Of a stretch of 33,858 nt of DNA, positions 15,942-29,247 are shown piece by piece. Made by a program: the position numbers and the translations under genes. Each line of letters begins with the position of its first letter. Position 1 is the first letter of the stretch. Source of the stretch: an uncultured Spartobacteria bacterium (GTDB taxonomy: Bacteria > Verrucomicrobiota > Verrucomicrobiia > Chthoniobacterales > Chthoniobacteraceae); assembly GCA_903919125.1 (NCBI GenBank), contig CAIXGS010000047.1, positions 1-33,858 on the forward strand, written 5' to 3'. Under the pieces are notes generated by a model. The model was not told where the DNA came from. It saw only the letters and a list, made by a program, of their open reading frames with translations, and searched no databases.

Positions 15942-16682
15942 ATGCGTTCCCTCCTACTGGTTCCTTTCGTGTTAGCTTCCGCCGCCGTGGCTGCTGATTT
16001 GCCCGTCATTCCGTCTGCGCCTATCGCTCAGAAAAAGGAGCTTCTATTTTCCGACGACTTTCAGGGGGCCGAGCCCGCCAAGGTTTGGCATAAAGTCGTC
16101 CCTACTTTTTCTGTCGAAGATGGCGTTTTGAAAGGCACTCAGACCCGCGATACGGATGTCCCGGCGGCGGACGGCAAACCCGCAGTGAAGTCTCATGCAG
16201 CAGTGCATGGTTTGGAGATTCCAACCAAAGACAGCGTGGTGGAGGTCAAAATCCGCTTCGAAGGCGCCAGCATGATTGACGTCGAGTTCGATGACCGCGC
16301 GTACACAGGCGCGCATTACGGGCACCTTTGCCGGGCGCAGGTTCGTCTCAATGGCGTCACCCTGATTGACGAGCGGGACGGAGGAATGCGCAACGACATC
16401 CGTGAAATGGGTAATGATCCCACCAAAAAAGAAGAGCGCGCCAAGCTTTTGCAGGGACGTAGCGCGACTTTTCCTGCCGCTTTTGTCCCGGGTAAATGGT
16501 ACACGCTTCAGGTTGAAACCGTCGGGGACGCCATGCGCGTTTCCATGGATGGCACGCCCGTTGGCTACTTAAAGTCCTCGGGGATCGCTCATGCCACCAA
16601 ATCCAAGATCGAGCTCGGCGTGGCTGGTAAGAGCGGCTTGTTTGATGACATCAAGGTTTGGAACGCCGAAGCAGCGAAGTAA
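15942..16682 (+). CDS. Secreted protein of the DUF1080/3-keto-disaccharide hydrolase-like fold
   Basis: This 246-residue protein has a clear signal peptide (MRSLLLVPFVLASAAVAADL, cleavage near residue 18). A concanavalin-like beta-rich domain follows: LLFSDDFQG (34-42), VEDGVLKGT (58-66), a central VVEVKIRFEG and IDVEFDD, then VPGKWYTLQVETVGD (185-199) and FDDIKVWNA at the C-terminus. This order is typical of the DUF1080/3-keto-disaccharide hydrolase family and of LamG-type glycan-binding domains. Enzymatic activity cannot be asserted because I cannot verify catalytic residues. It precedes a CehA-like metallohydrolase by 109 bases, but a good stem-loop lies between them, so they may be separate transcripts. 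Confidence 0.7.
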   Translation: MRSLLLVPFVLASAAVAADLPVIPSAPIAQKKELLFSDDFQGAEPAKVWHKVVPTFSVEDGVLKGTQTRDTDVPAADGKPAVKSHAAVHGLEIPTKDSVVEVKIRFEGASMIDVEFDDRAYTGAHYGHLCRAQVRLNGVTLIDERDGGMRNDIREMGNDPTKKEERAKLLQGRSATFPAAFVPGKWYTLQVETVGDAMRVSMDGTPVGYLKSSGIAHATKSKIELGVAGKSGLFDDIKVWNAEAAK

Positions 16683-16705
16683 AAGCTCCGTTTTCGTTTC
16701 AGGCG

Positions 16706-16736
16706 CAGCAGCCGATTCTATCGGTTGCTGCCTTTG
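16706..16736 (+). terminator. Strong stem-loop after the DUF1080-like gene
   Basis: Bases 16706-16717 pair with 16721-16732 over 12 bp, with one G-T wobble, across the 3-base loop TCT. CTTT follows. The stem starts 23 bases after the stop codon. It probably ends or attenuates transcription before the CehA-like gene. The short T run makes its efficiency uncertain. Confidence 0.6.
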
Positions 16737-16791
16737 AATCCTCACATTTGTGGGCTTGCTCTTGAGGCTTTGAGGGACTTTATCAGGTGGG

Positions 16792-19410
16792 GTGATTCTC
16801 CCCATCTATCCCTGCCTGTCTCCCTCAGCGCGTCTCTCCACCGCTGCCTGTCTTGTAGTTTTCTCCGGTTTTGTCGCGCAAGTGCAGGCGAAGCCCGAGG
16901 TGCTGGAAGTAACGTCTGCCACCACCGCTCAACTCCCTCAAGGCAAGGAGGCCGATGGAATTATCGGCGATTTCGTCCTGCGTAATGATCGCATCGAAGC
17001 CGTCATCAGCGGCAATTTGCCTCTGCGCAGGGCCAATATGTCGACGTTTTACGGCGCCGACGGCATCACGCCAGGCTGTCTTTATGACCTGACTTTGCGC
17101 GGGGCCCAAAACGACCAGATCACTGTTTTCACTCCGGCATTTCAACAGGGAGCGGTTTCCTGGGTGCGAATCGTTGAACCGTCAACTTCGGGAGAGACTG
17201 CCGTGGAATGCGTCGTGACTGCGGCAAACGGTGGGGGTGTCTATCGAAAGCACGTCTACAGCTTGCAGGACGGTTGGCAGGGCTTGTTGGTGACCACCAC
17301 GCTACGCAACGAGAGCGAGACCGCGAAAAAGGTAGTTTTCGAAGACCGCTGGACGAACTTTCTGAAAACTGGAGTGGCTCCGGGCGGGATCCTTTGGGCG
17401 GATGCCGTCGATCCCGACGACCGGTGCGGGTACGCGGTCGGTCCGTTGCAGGATCCCTCAGGCGCCCTGAAGCGGGCTTCCGGAGAGTTGGCCCCCGGTG
17501 AAAGTGTGACATACACGCGCTTTTTGAGCGTCGGCCATTCTCCGACTGAGGCGGTCAACGAAGTCGCCCGCAAGCAAGGTCTGACCTCGACACTCTCGGG
17601 CTCAGTCCTCGATGCCATGGGGAACCCAGTCAAGAATGCCGCCGTTTGGGTGCGTCCCAGTTTTCCTGTCGAACTTCCTGCCAGCACCAAGACGCGCTCC
17701 AACCAACCCGACTTCAACGGGCGCCTTGCGGGAATCGCCTACGTGGACGCTGCCGGTAAGTTTGAAGCCGTTTTGCCTCCAGGTACTTACGAACTCACTG
17801 CGAGTGCGCCAGGCCGCGCCGACATTCAGCTCCCAGTGGAATGTCGCTCCAATTCAAACATTGCGGCGAATTTCAATCTGGGCCCCAGTGCTGGCATAGC
17901 CTTCGAGATCCAAGATGAGCAAGGCGTGTCTATTCCGTGCAAAGTGCAGTTTCTCGCGTTACCCGGTACGGAAGCCGTCAACCTTGGGCCCGACCAGCGC
18001 GCACACGGTTGCCGCGATCAATATCACAGTGAGAACGGGCGCTTCGAAGTGGCTATTCCTGCGGGACGTTACCATGTCGTCGTGACTCGCGGGATTGAAT
18101 ATAGCCATCTCGCGCAGGATGTTGAGCTCCTCCCGGGCAAGCCCGTCCGCATCGCTGGCACGCTGAAGCGCCTCGTTGATACACGCGGTTGGGTCAGCGC
18201 AGATTACCACACGCATTCCACCCCCAGCGGCGACAACGTGTGCGGCACCGCGGATCGCCTGATTAACCTTGCCGCGGAGCACATCGAATTCGCCCCGACT
18301 ACTGAACATAATCGTATCTTCAACTGGCGCCCTGAAATTGAGCGCCTCGGCCTGACGCAATTTTTGCAGACGGTTGTCGGAATCGAGTCCACGGGAAATA
18401 AGGCGCACTTTAACTCGTTCCCATTTGAACCCGTTCCGTTTACGCAGGACAATGGCGCTCCTGTCTGGAATGCCGATCCGCGCCTGAACGCTCTTACGTT
18501 ACGCGAGTGGCAAAAAGTGGAGCCCGATCGTTGGATTCAGATCAACCATCCTGATTTGGTGGCCAACTTTTTCACACCCCGTGGCACTGGAGACAAAGAA
18601 GGGGGTTATGCCGGTTTAGTGAAGCTCATCGACGGGTATGAGACTCAGAACTACAGCGAGTCTCGCATCTTGGATGGTAAGCCGTTTTCCATCACGCGTG
18701 GCGTTAGTGGTAACGAAACGATCACTTGGAACCGCGAGTTTTTGTGGCTGCAAATGCTCAATCAAGGTCGCCACACCAACGCGGTGGCGGTGAGCGATTC
18801 GCACACCGTTTTCGGTAATGGCGTGGGCGGGTGGCGGATGTTTATGCCTTCCGCGTCGGATGAGCCCGCGAAGATCGACTGGCGCGAAAATGTGCGTGCC
18901 GCCAAAGAGGGCCGCTCGTACCTAACCACCGGGCCGTTTCTACAAGTCACGACTCCCGAGGGCACCGGTCCCGGAGGTACGGTTCACTCCAAGGGGAAAC
19001 CCGTTAAATTGCAGGTCCGCGTGCAGTGCACCGATTGGATCGACATTGACCGAGTGCAAGTGCTCGTCAACGGACGTGCTTCCAAGGAGTTGAACTTCAC
19101 GCGTGCAACGCATCCCAGCTTTTTCAAGGACGGTGTGGTGAAGTTCGAACAGGTCATCGACGTGCCGTTAAAGGCGGCTGCGCACCTGATTGTAGTGGCT
19201 TACGGTGAAAACTTTACGCTTCAGACGGGCTACGGCTCGAGTCCTCAGGCATCCATTCACCCGATAGCTTATCACAATCCAATCTGGGTGGACGTCGACG
19301 GCCGGGGTTACACCCACAACGACGATCCCCTTGATTTTCCGGCTACGGGCCAAAAGGTGAGTCTGGAGGACGCGAAGTCGTTTTTGCAGAGTAAGGCGAA
19401 GACTCCCTAA
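16792..19410 (+). CDS. Exported CehA/McbA-like PHP-type metallohydrolase
   Basis: The 872-residue protein starts at GTG (16792), preceded by AGGTGG, and has a signal peptide (hydrophobic about 17-29, cleavage near VQA). Residues about 35-260 form a beta-rich N-terminal domain of unknown role. Residues about 266-345 look like a carboxypeptidase-regulatory-type beta-sandwich (SGSVLDAMGNPV to LPPGTYELTASAPG). The PHP-like catalytic domain (about 465-720) has DYHTHS (H473, H475), TTEHN (E505, H506), INHP (H586) and SDSH (D669, H671), all plausible metal ligands. A C-terminal beta region follows. CehA/McbA members include carbaryl hydrolase, but most act on unknown phosphoester, ester or amide substrates. 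Export and the glycan-type neighbour suggest an extracytoplasmic substrate. Function beyond metal-dependent hydrolysis is not asserted. Confidence 0.75.
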   Translation: MILPIYPCLSPSARLSTAACLVVFSGFVAQVQAKPEVLEVTSATTAQLPQGKEADGIIGDFVLRNDRIEAVISGNLPLRRANMSTFYGADGITPGCLYDLTLRGAQNDQITVFTPAFQQGAVSWVRIVEPSTSGETAVECVVTAANGGGVYRKHVYSLQDGWQGLLVTTTLRNESETAKKVVFEDRWTNFLKTGVAPGGILWADAVDPDDRCGYAVGPLQDPSGALKRASGELAPGESVTYTRFLSVGHSPTEAVNEVARKQGLTSTLSGSVLDAMGNPVKNAAVWVRPSFPVELPASTKTRSNQPDFNGRLAGIAYVDAAGKFEAVLPPGTYELTASAPGRADIQLPVECRSNSNIAANFNLGPSAGIAFEIQDEQGVSIPCKVQFLALPGTEAVNLGPDQRAHGCRDQYHSENGRFEVAIPAGRYHVVVTRGIEYSHLAQDVELLPGKPVRIAGTLKRLVDTRGWVSADYHTHSTPSGDNVCGTADRLINLAAEHIEFAPTTEHNRIFNWRPEIERLGLTQFLQTVVGIESTGNKAHFNSFPFEPVPFTQDNGAPVWNADPRLNALTLREWQKVEPDRWIQINHPDLVANFFTPRGTGDKEGGYAGLVKLIDGYETQNYSESRILDGKPFSITRGVSGNETITWNREFLWLQMLNQGRHTNAVAVSDSHTVFGNGVGGWRMFMPSASDEPAKIDWRENVRAAKEGRSYLTTGPFLQVTTPEGTGPGGTVHSKGKPVKLQVRVQCTDWIDIDRVQVLVNGRASKELNFTRATHPSFFKDGVVKFEQVIDVPLKAAAHLIVVAYGENFTLQTGYGSSPQASIHPIAYHNPIWVDVDGRGYTHNDDPLDFPATGQKVSLEDAKSFLQSKAKTP

Positions 19411-19489
19411 AACGCGCGACGGCTCGGCGCGGTGCTGCTCGGTGAGCTTCGAGGCTCGACGTTGCGGGCGGCTCTGTTTTCCTAAGCTC

Positions 19490-20545
19490 ATGTCACCCTT
19501 TTTTGCAGAACTCGGCCAGACGGTTGCCGAGCGTTGGCAGGCACTCAACTTCTCGCCCGGCTCGTTTCCCACTCTGGCCCGGCTTGCACTTGAGGAACGG
19601 CCTCCCTCGGAGCATGTAGATCTAACAGAGCTACTTCATGAGTTTCTATCCGACGATTCGCAGCCCTCTCAGAGTCAGTCGGGGTTTGGGCAACCTGAGC
19701 TCGTGGTCTTTGAGCATCCTCGTTTTTATATCCAGCTTTTGTTTTGGTTGGATGGAACCACGGACATTCACCAGCATACTTTTTCCGGTGCGTTCCACGT
19801 GTTGGAGGGCTCCAGCATTCATACGGAGTTCGCCTTTTTGGAGCCGGAACCGGTTTCGGCGCATCTGCAAGTCGGGCGGTTGGAGCGTCTCAAAACGCAG
19901 CTGCTGGAAAAGGGTGAGACGGTAGAAATCGTTTCAGGGAAGGGGTTTATCCACTCACTTTTCCATCTCGAAACACCTTCCATCACCGTAGTGGTTCGCA
20001 CGCATACCGATCCGAGCTCCAGCCCCCAATTCACCTACCTGCCGCCGCATCTCGCCGTAGATCCGTTTCAAAACGATTCGCTTACCCTCCGGCGCAAACA
20101 ACTCTTGGACGTGCTCGAGACTCTTGGCGATCCCTCTTACCCAACACTCGTGTGTGAAATGCTGGAGAATCTCGATTTTGAACGTGGCTTTTTCATCCTT
20201 CAGAATGGGATGGTTCACCTTCAGGCGAGCGGTTTCTGGGATGAAGTGTGGTCTGTTTTTGAAGCGAAACACGGGCGTCTCGCCGACTTCGTGCGTCCAA
20301 CCCTTGAGGAAATTCTGCGCCGCGACGCCCTCGTGGGCTTGAGAAGTTGTGTGGTGGAAGTCGAGCACCGCTTCTTTTTAGCGCTGATATTAAACAATCT
20401 GGATCGTAAAGACTTACTGCGGTTCGTCGGGCAGCGTTATGGCGGCGATCCGGCGGATACTGTGGCGCGTTGGCAGGCTGAATTGGAGGAAAACTACGAA
20501 GACGCTGCTTGGGTTTTGCAGGGGGCTGCCTCGATTTTGAACTGA
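19490..20545 (+). CDS. Cupin-like protein of unknown function
   Basis: The 351-residue product has no signal peptide, so it is probably cytoplasmic. Residues about 80-170 carry a cupin-like double motif: IHQHTFSGAFHVLEG supplies H94, H96 and E106, and GFIHSLFHLETPS supplies H155 and H159. That set could bind a metal. The C-terminal half (about 190-350) is mostly helical, rich in Leu, Phe and charged residues, and matches nothing I recognise. The start at 19490 is preferred over an in-frame ATG at 19442 because the extra 16 residues are Arg/Cys-rich and unlike a folded start; neither has a good ribosome binding site. It lies between the CehA-like gene and yaeQ, which faces it, with no clear functional link. 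Confidence 0.6.
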   Translation: MSPFFAELGQTVAERWQALNFSPGSFPTLARLALEERPPSEHVDLTELLHEFLSDDSQPSQSQSGFGQPELVVFEHPRFYIQLLFWLDGTTDIHQHTFSGAFHVLEGSSIHTEFAFLEPEPVSAHLQVGRLERLKTQLLEKGETVEIVSGKGFIHSLFHLETPSITVVVRTHTDPSSSPQFTYLPPHLAVDPFQNDSLTLRRKQLLDVLETLGDPSYPTLVCEMLENLDFERGFFILQNGMVHLQASGFWDEVWSVFEAKHGRLADFVRPTLEEILRRDALVGLRSCVVEVEHRFFLALILNNLDRKDLLRFVGQRYGGDPADTVARWQAELEENYEDAAWVLQGAASILN

Positions 20546-20578
20546 AGAGAGAAGGAGGGGCAGGGGAGTGCGCGCAGC

Positions 20579-21127
20579 CTAAGCTCCGTATAGTTTCACA
20601 GGCGTCACTTCGACGGAATGTTTGTCGTTGCTGACGTAAACGGCTCCGTCCTGGACGGTGATTTGAAGACTCATGGTGCGCTCAGCAAGGGTCGCCAGCG
20701 CTTGGCTTTGATCTTGTGGCACCTGCCACACCCAAAGGTTTTGTGCGCGACTGAGTTTGTTTGCAATACCATCCCACCACGTGTGAGTCCCGTAGTTGTA
20801 GACGCTAACTTTCGCGACGCGGGCACTTGCCCGAAGGAGACGCTTGTCGTCGGGTTGCCCGAGCTCGATCCAGTGTAGCAGTCTGCCGGTAAGGTCTTTC
20901 TGCCAAATCGCCGGTTCGTCAGCATCCCACATATCTTTGGCAAATTCCAAGGGTCCCTGATCGTCATTGGGCGGCATGTTCAATGCAAAGGCCAGTAGGC
21001 GGTTCATCAGGCGCTCGTTATTTTCCGAGGGATGCTGCGCGATGACGGTGTTTTGCGTGAGATAAAGCTGACGGTCGAGGTCCGACAATTCGAGGGTTGC
21101 CTTGCAGATAGTTGCCTTGATTGCCAT
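20579..21127 (-). CDS. yaeQ: YaeQ family protein
   Basis: This 182-residue protein matches YaeQ in length and sequence order: MAIKATICKATLELSDLDRQ at the start, HPSENNERLMNRLLAFAL (32-49), DEPAIWQKD (70-78), HWIELGQPDDKRL (85-97), VSVYNYG (107-113) and a beta-rich C-terminus. YaeQ proteins adopt a PD-(D/E)XK nuclease-like fold. Candidate acidic residues lie in EPAIWQKD and ELGQPDDK. In E. coli YaeQ was first reported as a suppressor of rfaH defects; its true role is not settled. It lies downstream of gltB on the same strand, beyond a strong terminator, and converges with the cupin-like gene. Confidence 0.93.
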   Translation of the reverse strand: MAIKATICKATLELSDLDRQLYLTQNTVIAQHPSENNERLMNRLLAFALNMPPNDDQGPLEFAKDMWDADEPAIWQKDLTGRLLHWIELGQPDDKRLLRASARVAKVSVYNYGTHTWWDGIANKLSRAQNLWVWQVPQDQSQALATLAERTMSLQITVQDGAVYVSNDKHSVEVTPVKLYGA

Positions 21128-21173
21128 GAAGTTATTTTTAAGGAAAGAAGGTCAGGGGAAGCCGCGGAAGGCT

Positions 21174-21230
21174 AAAAAACAAGAGCCCGGAGACGGCCGG
21201 GAAGCGAAATTCCCTCCCGAGCTCCGGGCT
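21174..21230 (-). terminator. Rho-independent terminator of gltB
   Basis: On the minus strand AGCCCGGAG (21230-21222) pairs perfectly with CTCCGGGCT (21192-21184). Further pairing inside the loop is possible between GGGA and TCCC segments. Six T follow at 21179-21174. It begins 24 bases after the gltB stop codon and ends 46 bases before the yaeQ start, so yaeQ needs its own promoter or read-through. Confidence 0.88.
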
Positions 21231-21254
21231 GCTTTAAACGGTTGGAATGAGGTG

Positions 21255-25904
<4,650 letters not shown>

Positions 25905-26115
25905 TGGAGCGTTGAAGGTTCGGCCCCGGGGGAAGGGGCCATTACAGTAAGTATTTGAGGCAACCGTTCAAGACAAATTAGTGGGCATTAATAGCAGAAA
26001 TAAGACTCAAAAAGCACTTTGGTTGTATTAAAATAGGCAAAATAAGTGGTTTTTTGTCTCAAATTAGTCAGTGTGGTGTTTTGTTGCCTCTCTACCTCCC
26101 CCAACCTCTAGTCCC
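25905..26115. promoter_or_regulatory. gltB / Lrp-type regulator divergent control region
   Basis: This AT-rich region carries paired motifs. GAGGCAAC (25957-25964) is an exact inverted match of GTTGCCTC (26083-26090). CAAATTAGT occurs directly repeated at 25974-25982 and 26060-26068, 86 bases apart. A small GC dyad, GGCCCC/GGGGCC (25922-25939), lies near the gltB start. Lrp-type octamers often bind several spaced, degenerate sites, so these could be operators for the adjacent regulator. The repeats are seen; binding is inferred. Confidence 0.4.
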
Positions 26116-26724
26116 ATGCATGAAATCCACCCCCAAGCCGACTCCGTGCGCGACCTTGATGAACAGGAGCGTAAAATCCTCCGTGCTCTCATCCGGGACC
26201 CGCGTCAGTCGGACAATTCCATCGGTGAAGCCGTTGGCGTGAATATCCGGACCGTGAGCCGGAAGCGTCAGCGTTTGGAGCAGGATGGAATTCTATCTTA
26301 CTATGCGGACGTAAACTTGGGCGCCTCGGGCTCCGGTCAGTACAAGACTCGGCATCTTTACACCATCAAGTTCCGCATCGGAGTGACCTACAAGCAGCTC
26401 CTGGAGGATATTCAAAAAGAGCCGGCCGTGCGTTCCGTTTTCACAGAAGTTCTTTACGAAAGTCACATCGCGGAGATCGACGGGAAGCTGGCGATGCTGC
26501 TGTTCATCGATGGAGAAAACGATCTGGATATCGTGCAGACTGTGCAGGAGAAGCTGATTCCGAGCCTTCGCCGCAATCACGGTGAGGACTCGATTGAGGA
26601 AGTCAGCACCGTGCGAATCCTTTCCCAAGTCAGAGCACTTCGCAATTACGTGTTGCCAGTCAACATGGAAGCGGGCGCCATGCGGGAGGACTGGCCTGAG
26701 GAAGCAATTTACGTTGGTCGCTGA
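26116..26724 (+). CDS. Lrp/AsnC family transcriptional regulator
   Basis: This 202-residue protein has an N-terminal winged helix-turn-helix (about 15-65: LDEQERKILRALIRDPRQSD, then IGEAVGVNIRTVSRKRQRLEQDGIL). A beta-alpha-beta ligand/oligomerisation region follows (about 80-165). It is longer than the usual 150-165 residues because of a C-terminal extension (about 170-202) ending in EDWPEEAIYVGR. The ATG at 26116 is chosen over an upstream start at 26071, whose 15 extra residues are Pro/Ser-rich and lie in the control region. It is transcribed divergently from gltB. Lrp controls gltBD in E. coli, so regulation of glutamate synthesis in response to an amino acid is the natural inference. The ligand is unknown. 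Confidence 0.85.
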   Translation: MHEIHPQADSVRDLDEQERKILRALIRDPRQSDNSIGEAVGVNIRTVSRKRQRLEQDGILSYYADVNLGASGSGQYKTRHLYTIKFRIGVTYKQLLEDIQKEPAVRSVFTEVLYESHIAEIDGKLAMLLFIDGENDLDIVQTVQEKLIPSLRRNHGEDSIEEVSTVRILSQVRALRNYVLPVNMEAGAMREDWPEEAIYVGR

Positions 26725-26800
26725 TGGGGCGAGCGACGGCGTGAACGCTAAGCTAGGGCGAGCAGGTTTACCCGCCCCAAAGCTCAGCAAAGTTTAACTT

Positions 26801-26827
26801 CGGGAAGGGGGCGCAATTCCTTTCCCG
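26801..26827. terminator. Hairpin between the convergent Lrp-type gene and secDF
   Basis: CGGGAAGGG (26801-26809) pairs with CCTTTCCCG (26819-26827), eight of nine pairs. It lies 13 bases after the secDF stop codon and 76 after the regulator's. It has no T tract, so it is only a plausible bidirectional terminator. Confidence 0.35.
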
Positions 26828-26840
26828 CTTCTCCAGTCGC

Positions 26841-29216
26841 TTATGCTCCGGCTTGGCCAGGTGTCAGGCGGGTGACTTCTGTGTGTTTGCTGGATTTCTG
26901 TTTGCCGTTCCACCAGAGCACCACCGGTGCTGCCACGAAGACCGAAGAATACGTTCCCACGAGAACTCCGATGAGAATGGCCAACGCGAAATCTGCCAGC
27001 ACAGGGCCACCGAAGAAGAACAACGAAATCGTCGAGAGCAACGTCACTCCGCCAGTGATGATGGTGCGCGACAGTGTCTCGTTGATGCTCAAATTCATGA
27101 TGTCCATCACCGAACCTTTGCGGCCAGTCTGCATGCCTTCGCGAATGCGGTCGAAGACCACGATGGTGTCGTTCACTGAGTAACCCGCGATGGTCAGCAC
27201 TGCGCCGACGGTGACCAGCGAGAGTTCGCGGCCCAGAAGCGCAAAGACTCCAATTGTAATAGTCACGTCATGCAACAGAGCCACGAGCGCTCCAAGCGCG
27301 AAGGAAAACTCGAAGCGAACCGTGACATAAACCAAAATCCCAAGCATCCCGAGCAAGAGCGCCATGAGCGAGTTGCGCGCGAGTTCGCCCCCGACGAGGC
27401 TGCCGACGGTTTCCACCGCTTCCACGCGGAATTCCGCCTGAGGAAACTTTGCTTTGATCCCTTCCGCGAGCTTCTCTCCCGTGCCCTGGGGACTGCGAAT
27501 GGTGAAAAACTCCTTGGCCGCCGACTTCTCGATTTGCACGGCTGCTTCGCCCACTTTTTGAGCATCCACAACTTCGCGGACTTCTTTGATTTCGGGTTTG
27601 ACTTTGACTGCCTCCAAAACGACGCGGTCGCCGCCCTTGAAATCGACACCAAAGTTCTTTTCGCCACGTGCCCAAAAAAGAGCCAATGAGGCGAAGATAA
27701 CGCTCAGCGAGCAGGCGATCGCCAGCTTACGCCAGCGCAGGAAATTGAAGTTTGAAGTAACCAGAAGGCGGCCCATGGAGACATTCTTGAGCAGGCCTAA
27801 TTCAATGGCCCAGCCGAAGAAATTGCGCGAAGCAATCAAGGCAGTGAACAACGTCGCCAGAATCCCAATGCATAATGCCACAGCGAAGCCTTTCACGGGA
27901 CCGGTGGCCTTCCAGAAAAGGATTAGGGCGGTAATCAAGGTGGTGATGTTCGAGTCGAAAATGGCTGGGAAAGCCTTTTCAAACGCTGAACGTACGACGG
28001 CAGCCAGCGGGCGTTTGTCCGACATTTCTTCGCGCAACCGCTCGTAAACCAGAACGTTGGCGTCCACGGCCATGCCAAGGGTCAAAATGATCCCCGCAAT
28101 CCCGGGCAAAGTCAAAACCGTGCCGAATAGGCCCATGGCACCAAAAAGCAGTACTAGGTTCACGATGAGCGCAAGATTTGCGATCACCCCGCTGAAGCGG
28201 TAATACACAAGGACGAAGAGCGCTATCATCGCCAGACCAAGTAATCCGGAGAAAATTCCGCTGTTAATCGAGTCCTCCCCGAGTGAGGCCGAGGCGGTAC
28301 GCTCTTCTTCGATGACCACAGGCGTTTGGAGCGGATTTTCCAGCACGCTGGCGAGATTGCGCGCTTGTGCTTCGGTAAAGTGCCCCGTGATCGAGGCGTT
28401 TCCACCTGTGATTGCTTCTCTAATTACCGGTGCGGATTGCACTTTGCCGTCCAACATAATGGCGAAACGTTTGCCGACGTTTTCCTGCGTCAACTTCGCA
28501 AACAAACTAGCTCCCTCGGCACTGAAACTCAGACTCACTCCCCACCCTTGCGTGTCAAAAAAAGCGCGAGCTCCATTGACCATGCTGCCGGGAATGTCCG
28601 CCTTTTTTTTGACCACGAGGCGCTCTTCGATTTCCTTGCCATCGCGTTCATCTTTGTACACCTCCAATTTGAAGGCGGGATCCGGTGGAACCAACCCTTG
28701 GACGATGCTGTCGCTCTGGGGGTGCACGAGCTTAAAGTCGAGCTTTGCGGGGCGATAAAGCTGCTCCCTTGCCTCCTGCAATTTGCCGGTATTCATCCCG
28801 GGAATTTGAACCATAATGCGATCCGTACCCTGTGGCGCAATCACGGGTTCGCTTGTGCCCATCGAGTCGACGCGGCGCCGGATCACTTCCCGCGCCTGAT
28901 CGAGCATCGCGGGGGTGATAGGGCGCACTGTGCCAGTTTCGTCAGGCTCCGCCTTCAGGCGGATGAGGAACGACGTACCGCCTTTGAGGTCAAGCCCCAG
29001 CGGGAGCTTTTCCTCGGGCGGATAAACCGAACCGATGGCAAATGCGACCACGAGCACCGTCAAAATGCTGCCTAAATGGCGGCGAATGGTTTCGCTGTCT
29101 GTGAGGAAATACCATACGAAGAGGACTGCCAGAAGGAGTCCCATGAGGAAAACGAGGGCGGGAGTCATGAGTGGGTAGGAGGAAAAAAGGGGGTTAAAAT
29201 TATCCGGAAGTTGCAT
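26841..29216 (-). CDS. secDF: SecD-SecF fusion, protein translocase accessory subunit
   Basis: The 791-residue protein joins SecD (about 1-480) and SecF (about 490-780). SecD shows LGLDLKGGTSF (73-83), the P1 periplasmic region, and the proton-relay helix GMAVDANVLVYERLREE (381-397). SecF shows FGVDFKGGDRV (522-532) and GYSVNDTIVVFDRIREG (678-694). It uses the proton gradient to pull secreted proteins across the inner membrane with SecYEG and YajC. Compared with E. coli SecD, an extra hydrophobic helix sits at 17-37 before the usual first helix (about 49-63). Fusion of SecD and SecF is found in several phyla and is not damage. YajC is encoded 31 bases upstream, so yajC-secDF form one operon. 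An ATG at residue 17 (29168) is a possible alternative start. Confidence 0.96.
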   Translation of the reverse strand: MQLPDNFNPLFSSYPLMTPALVFLMGLLLAVLFVWYFLTDSETIRRHLGSILTVLVVAFAIGSVYPPEEKLPLGLDLKGGTSFLIRLKAEPDETGTVRPITPAMLDQAREVIRRRVDSMGTSEPVIAPQGTDRIMVQIPGMNTGKLQEAREQLYRPAKLDFKLVHPQSDSIVQGLVPPDPAFKLEVYKDERDGKEIEERLVVKKKADIPGSMVNGARAFFDTQGWGVSLSFSAEGASLFAKLTQENVGKRFAIMLDGKVQSAPVIREAITGGNASITGHFTEAQARNLASVLENPLQTPVVIEEERTASASLGEDSINSGIFSGLLGLAMIALFVLVYYRFSGVIANLALIVNLVLLFGAMGLFGTVLTLPGIAGIILTLGMAVDANVLVYERLREEMSDKRPLAAVVRSAFEKAFPAIFDSNITTLITALILFWKATGPVKGFAVALCIGILATLFTALIASRNFFGWAIELGLLKNVSMGRLLVTSNFNFLRWRKLAIACSLSVIFASLALFWARGEKNFGVDFKGGDRVVLEAVKVKPEIKEVREVVDAQKVGEAAVQIEKSAAKEFFTIRSPQGTGEKLAEGIKAKFPQAEFRVEAVETVGSLVGGELARNSLMALLLGMLGILVYVTVRFEFSFALGALVALLHDVTITIGVFALLGRELSLVTVGAVLTIAGYSVNDTIVVFDRIREGMQTGRKGSVMDIMNLSINETLSRTIITGGVTLLSTISLFFFGGPVLADFALAILIGVLVGTYSSVFVAAPVVLWWNGKQKSSKHTEVTRLTPGQAGA

Positions 29217-29247
29217 CCGGAGCTTAGTTTAGGGGGAGCGGCAGTGC

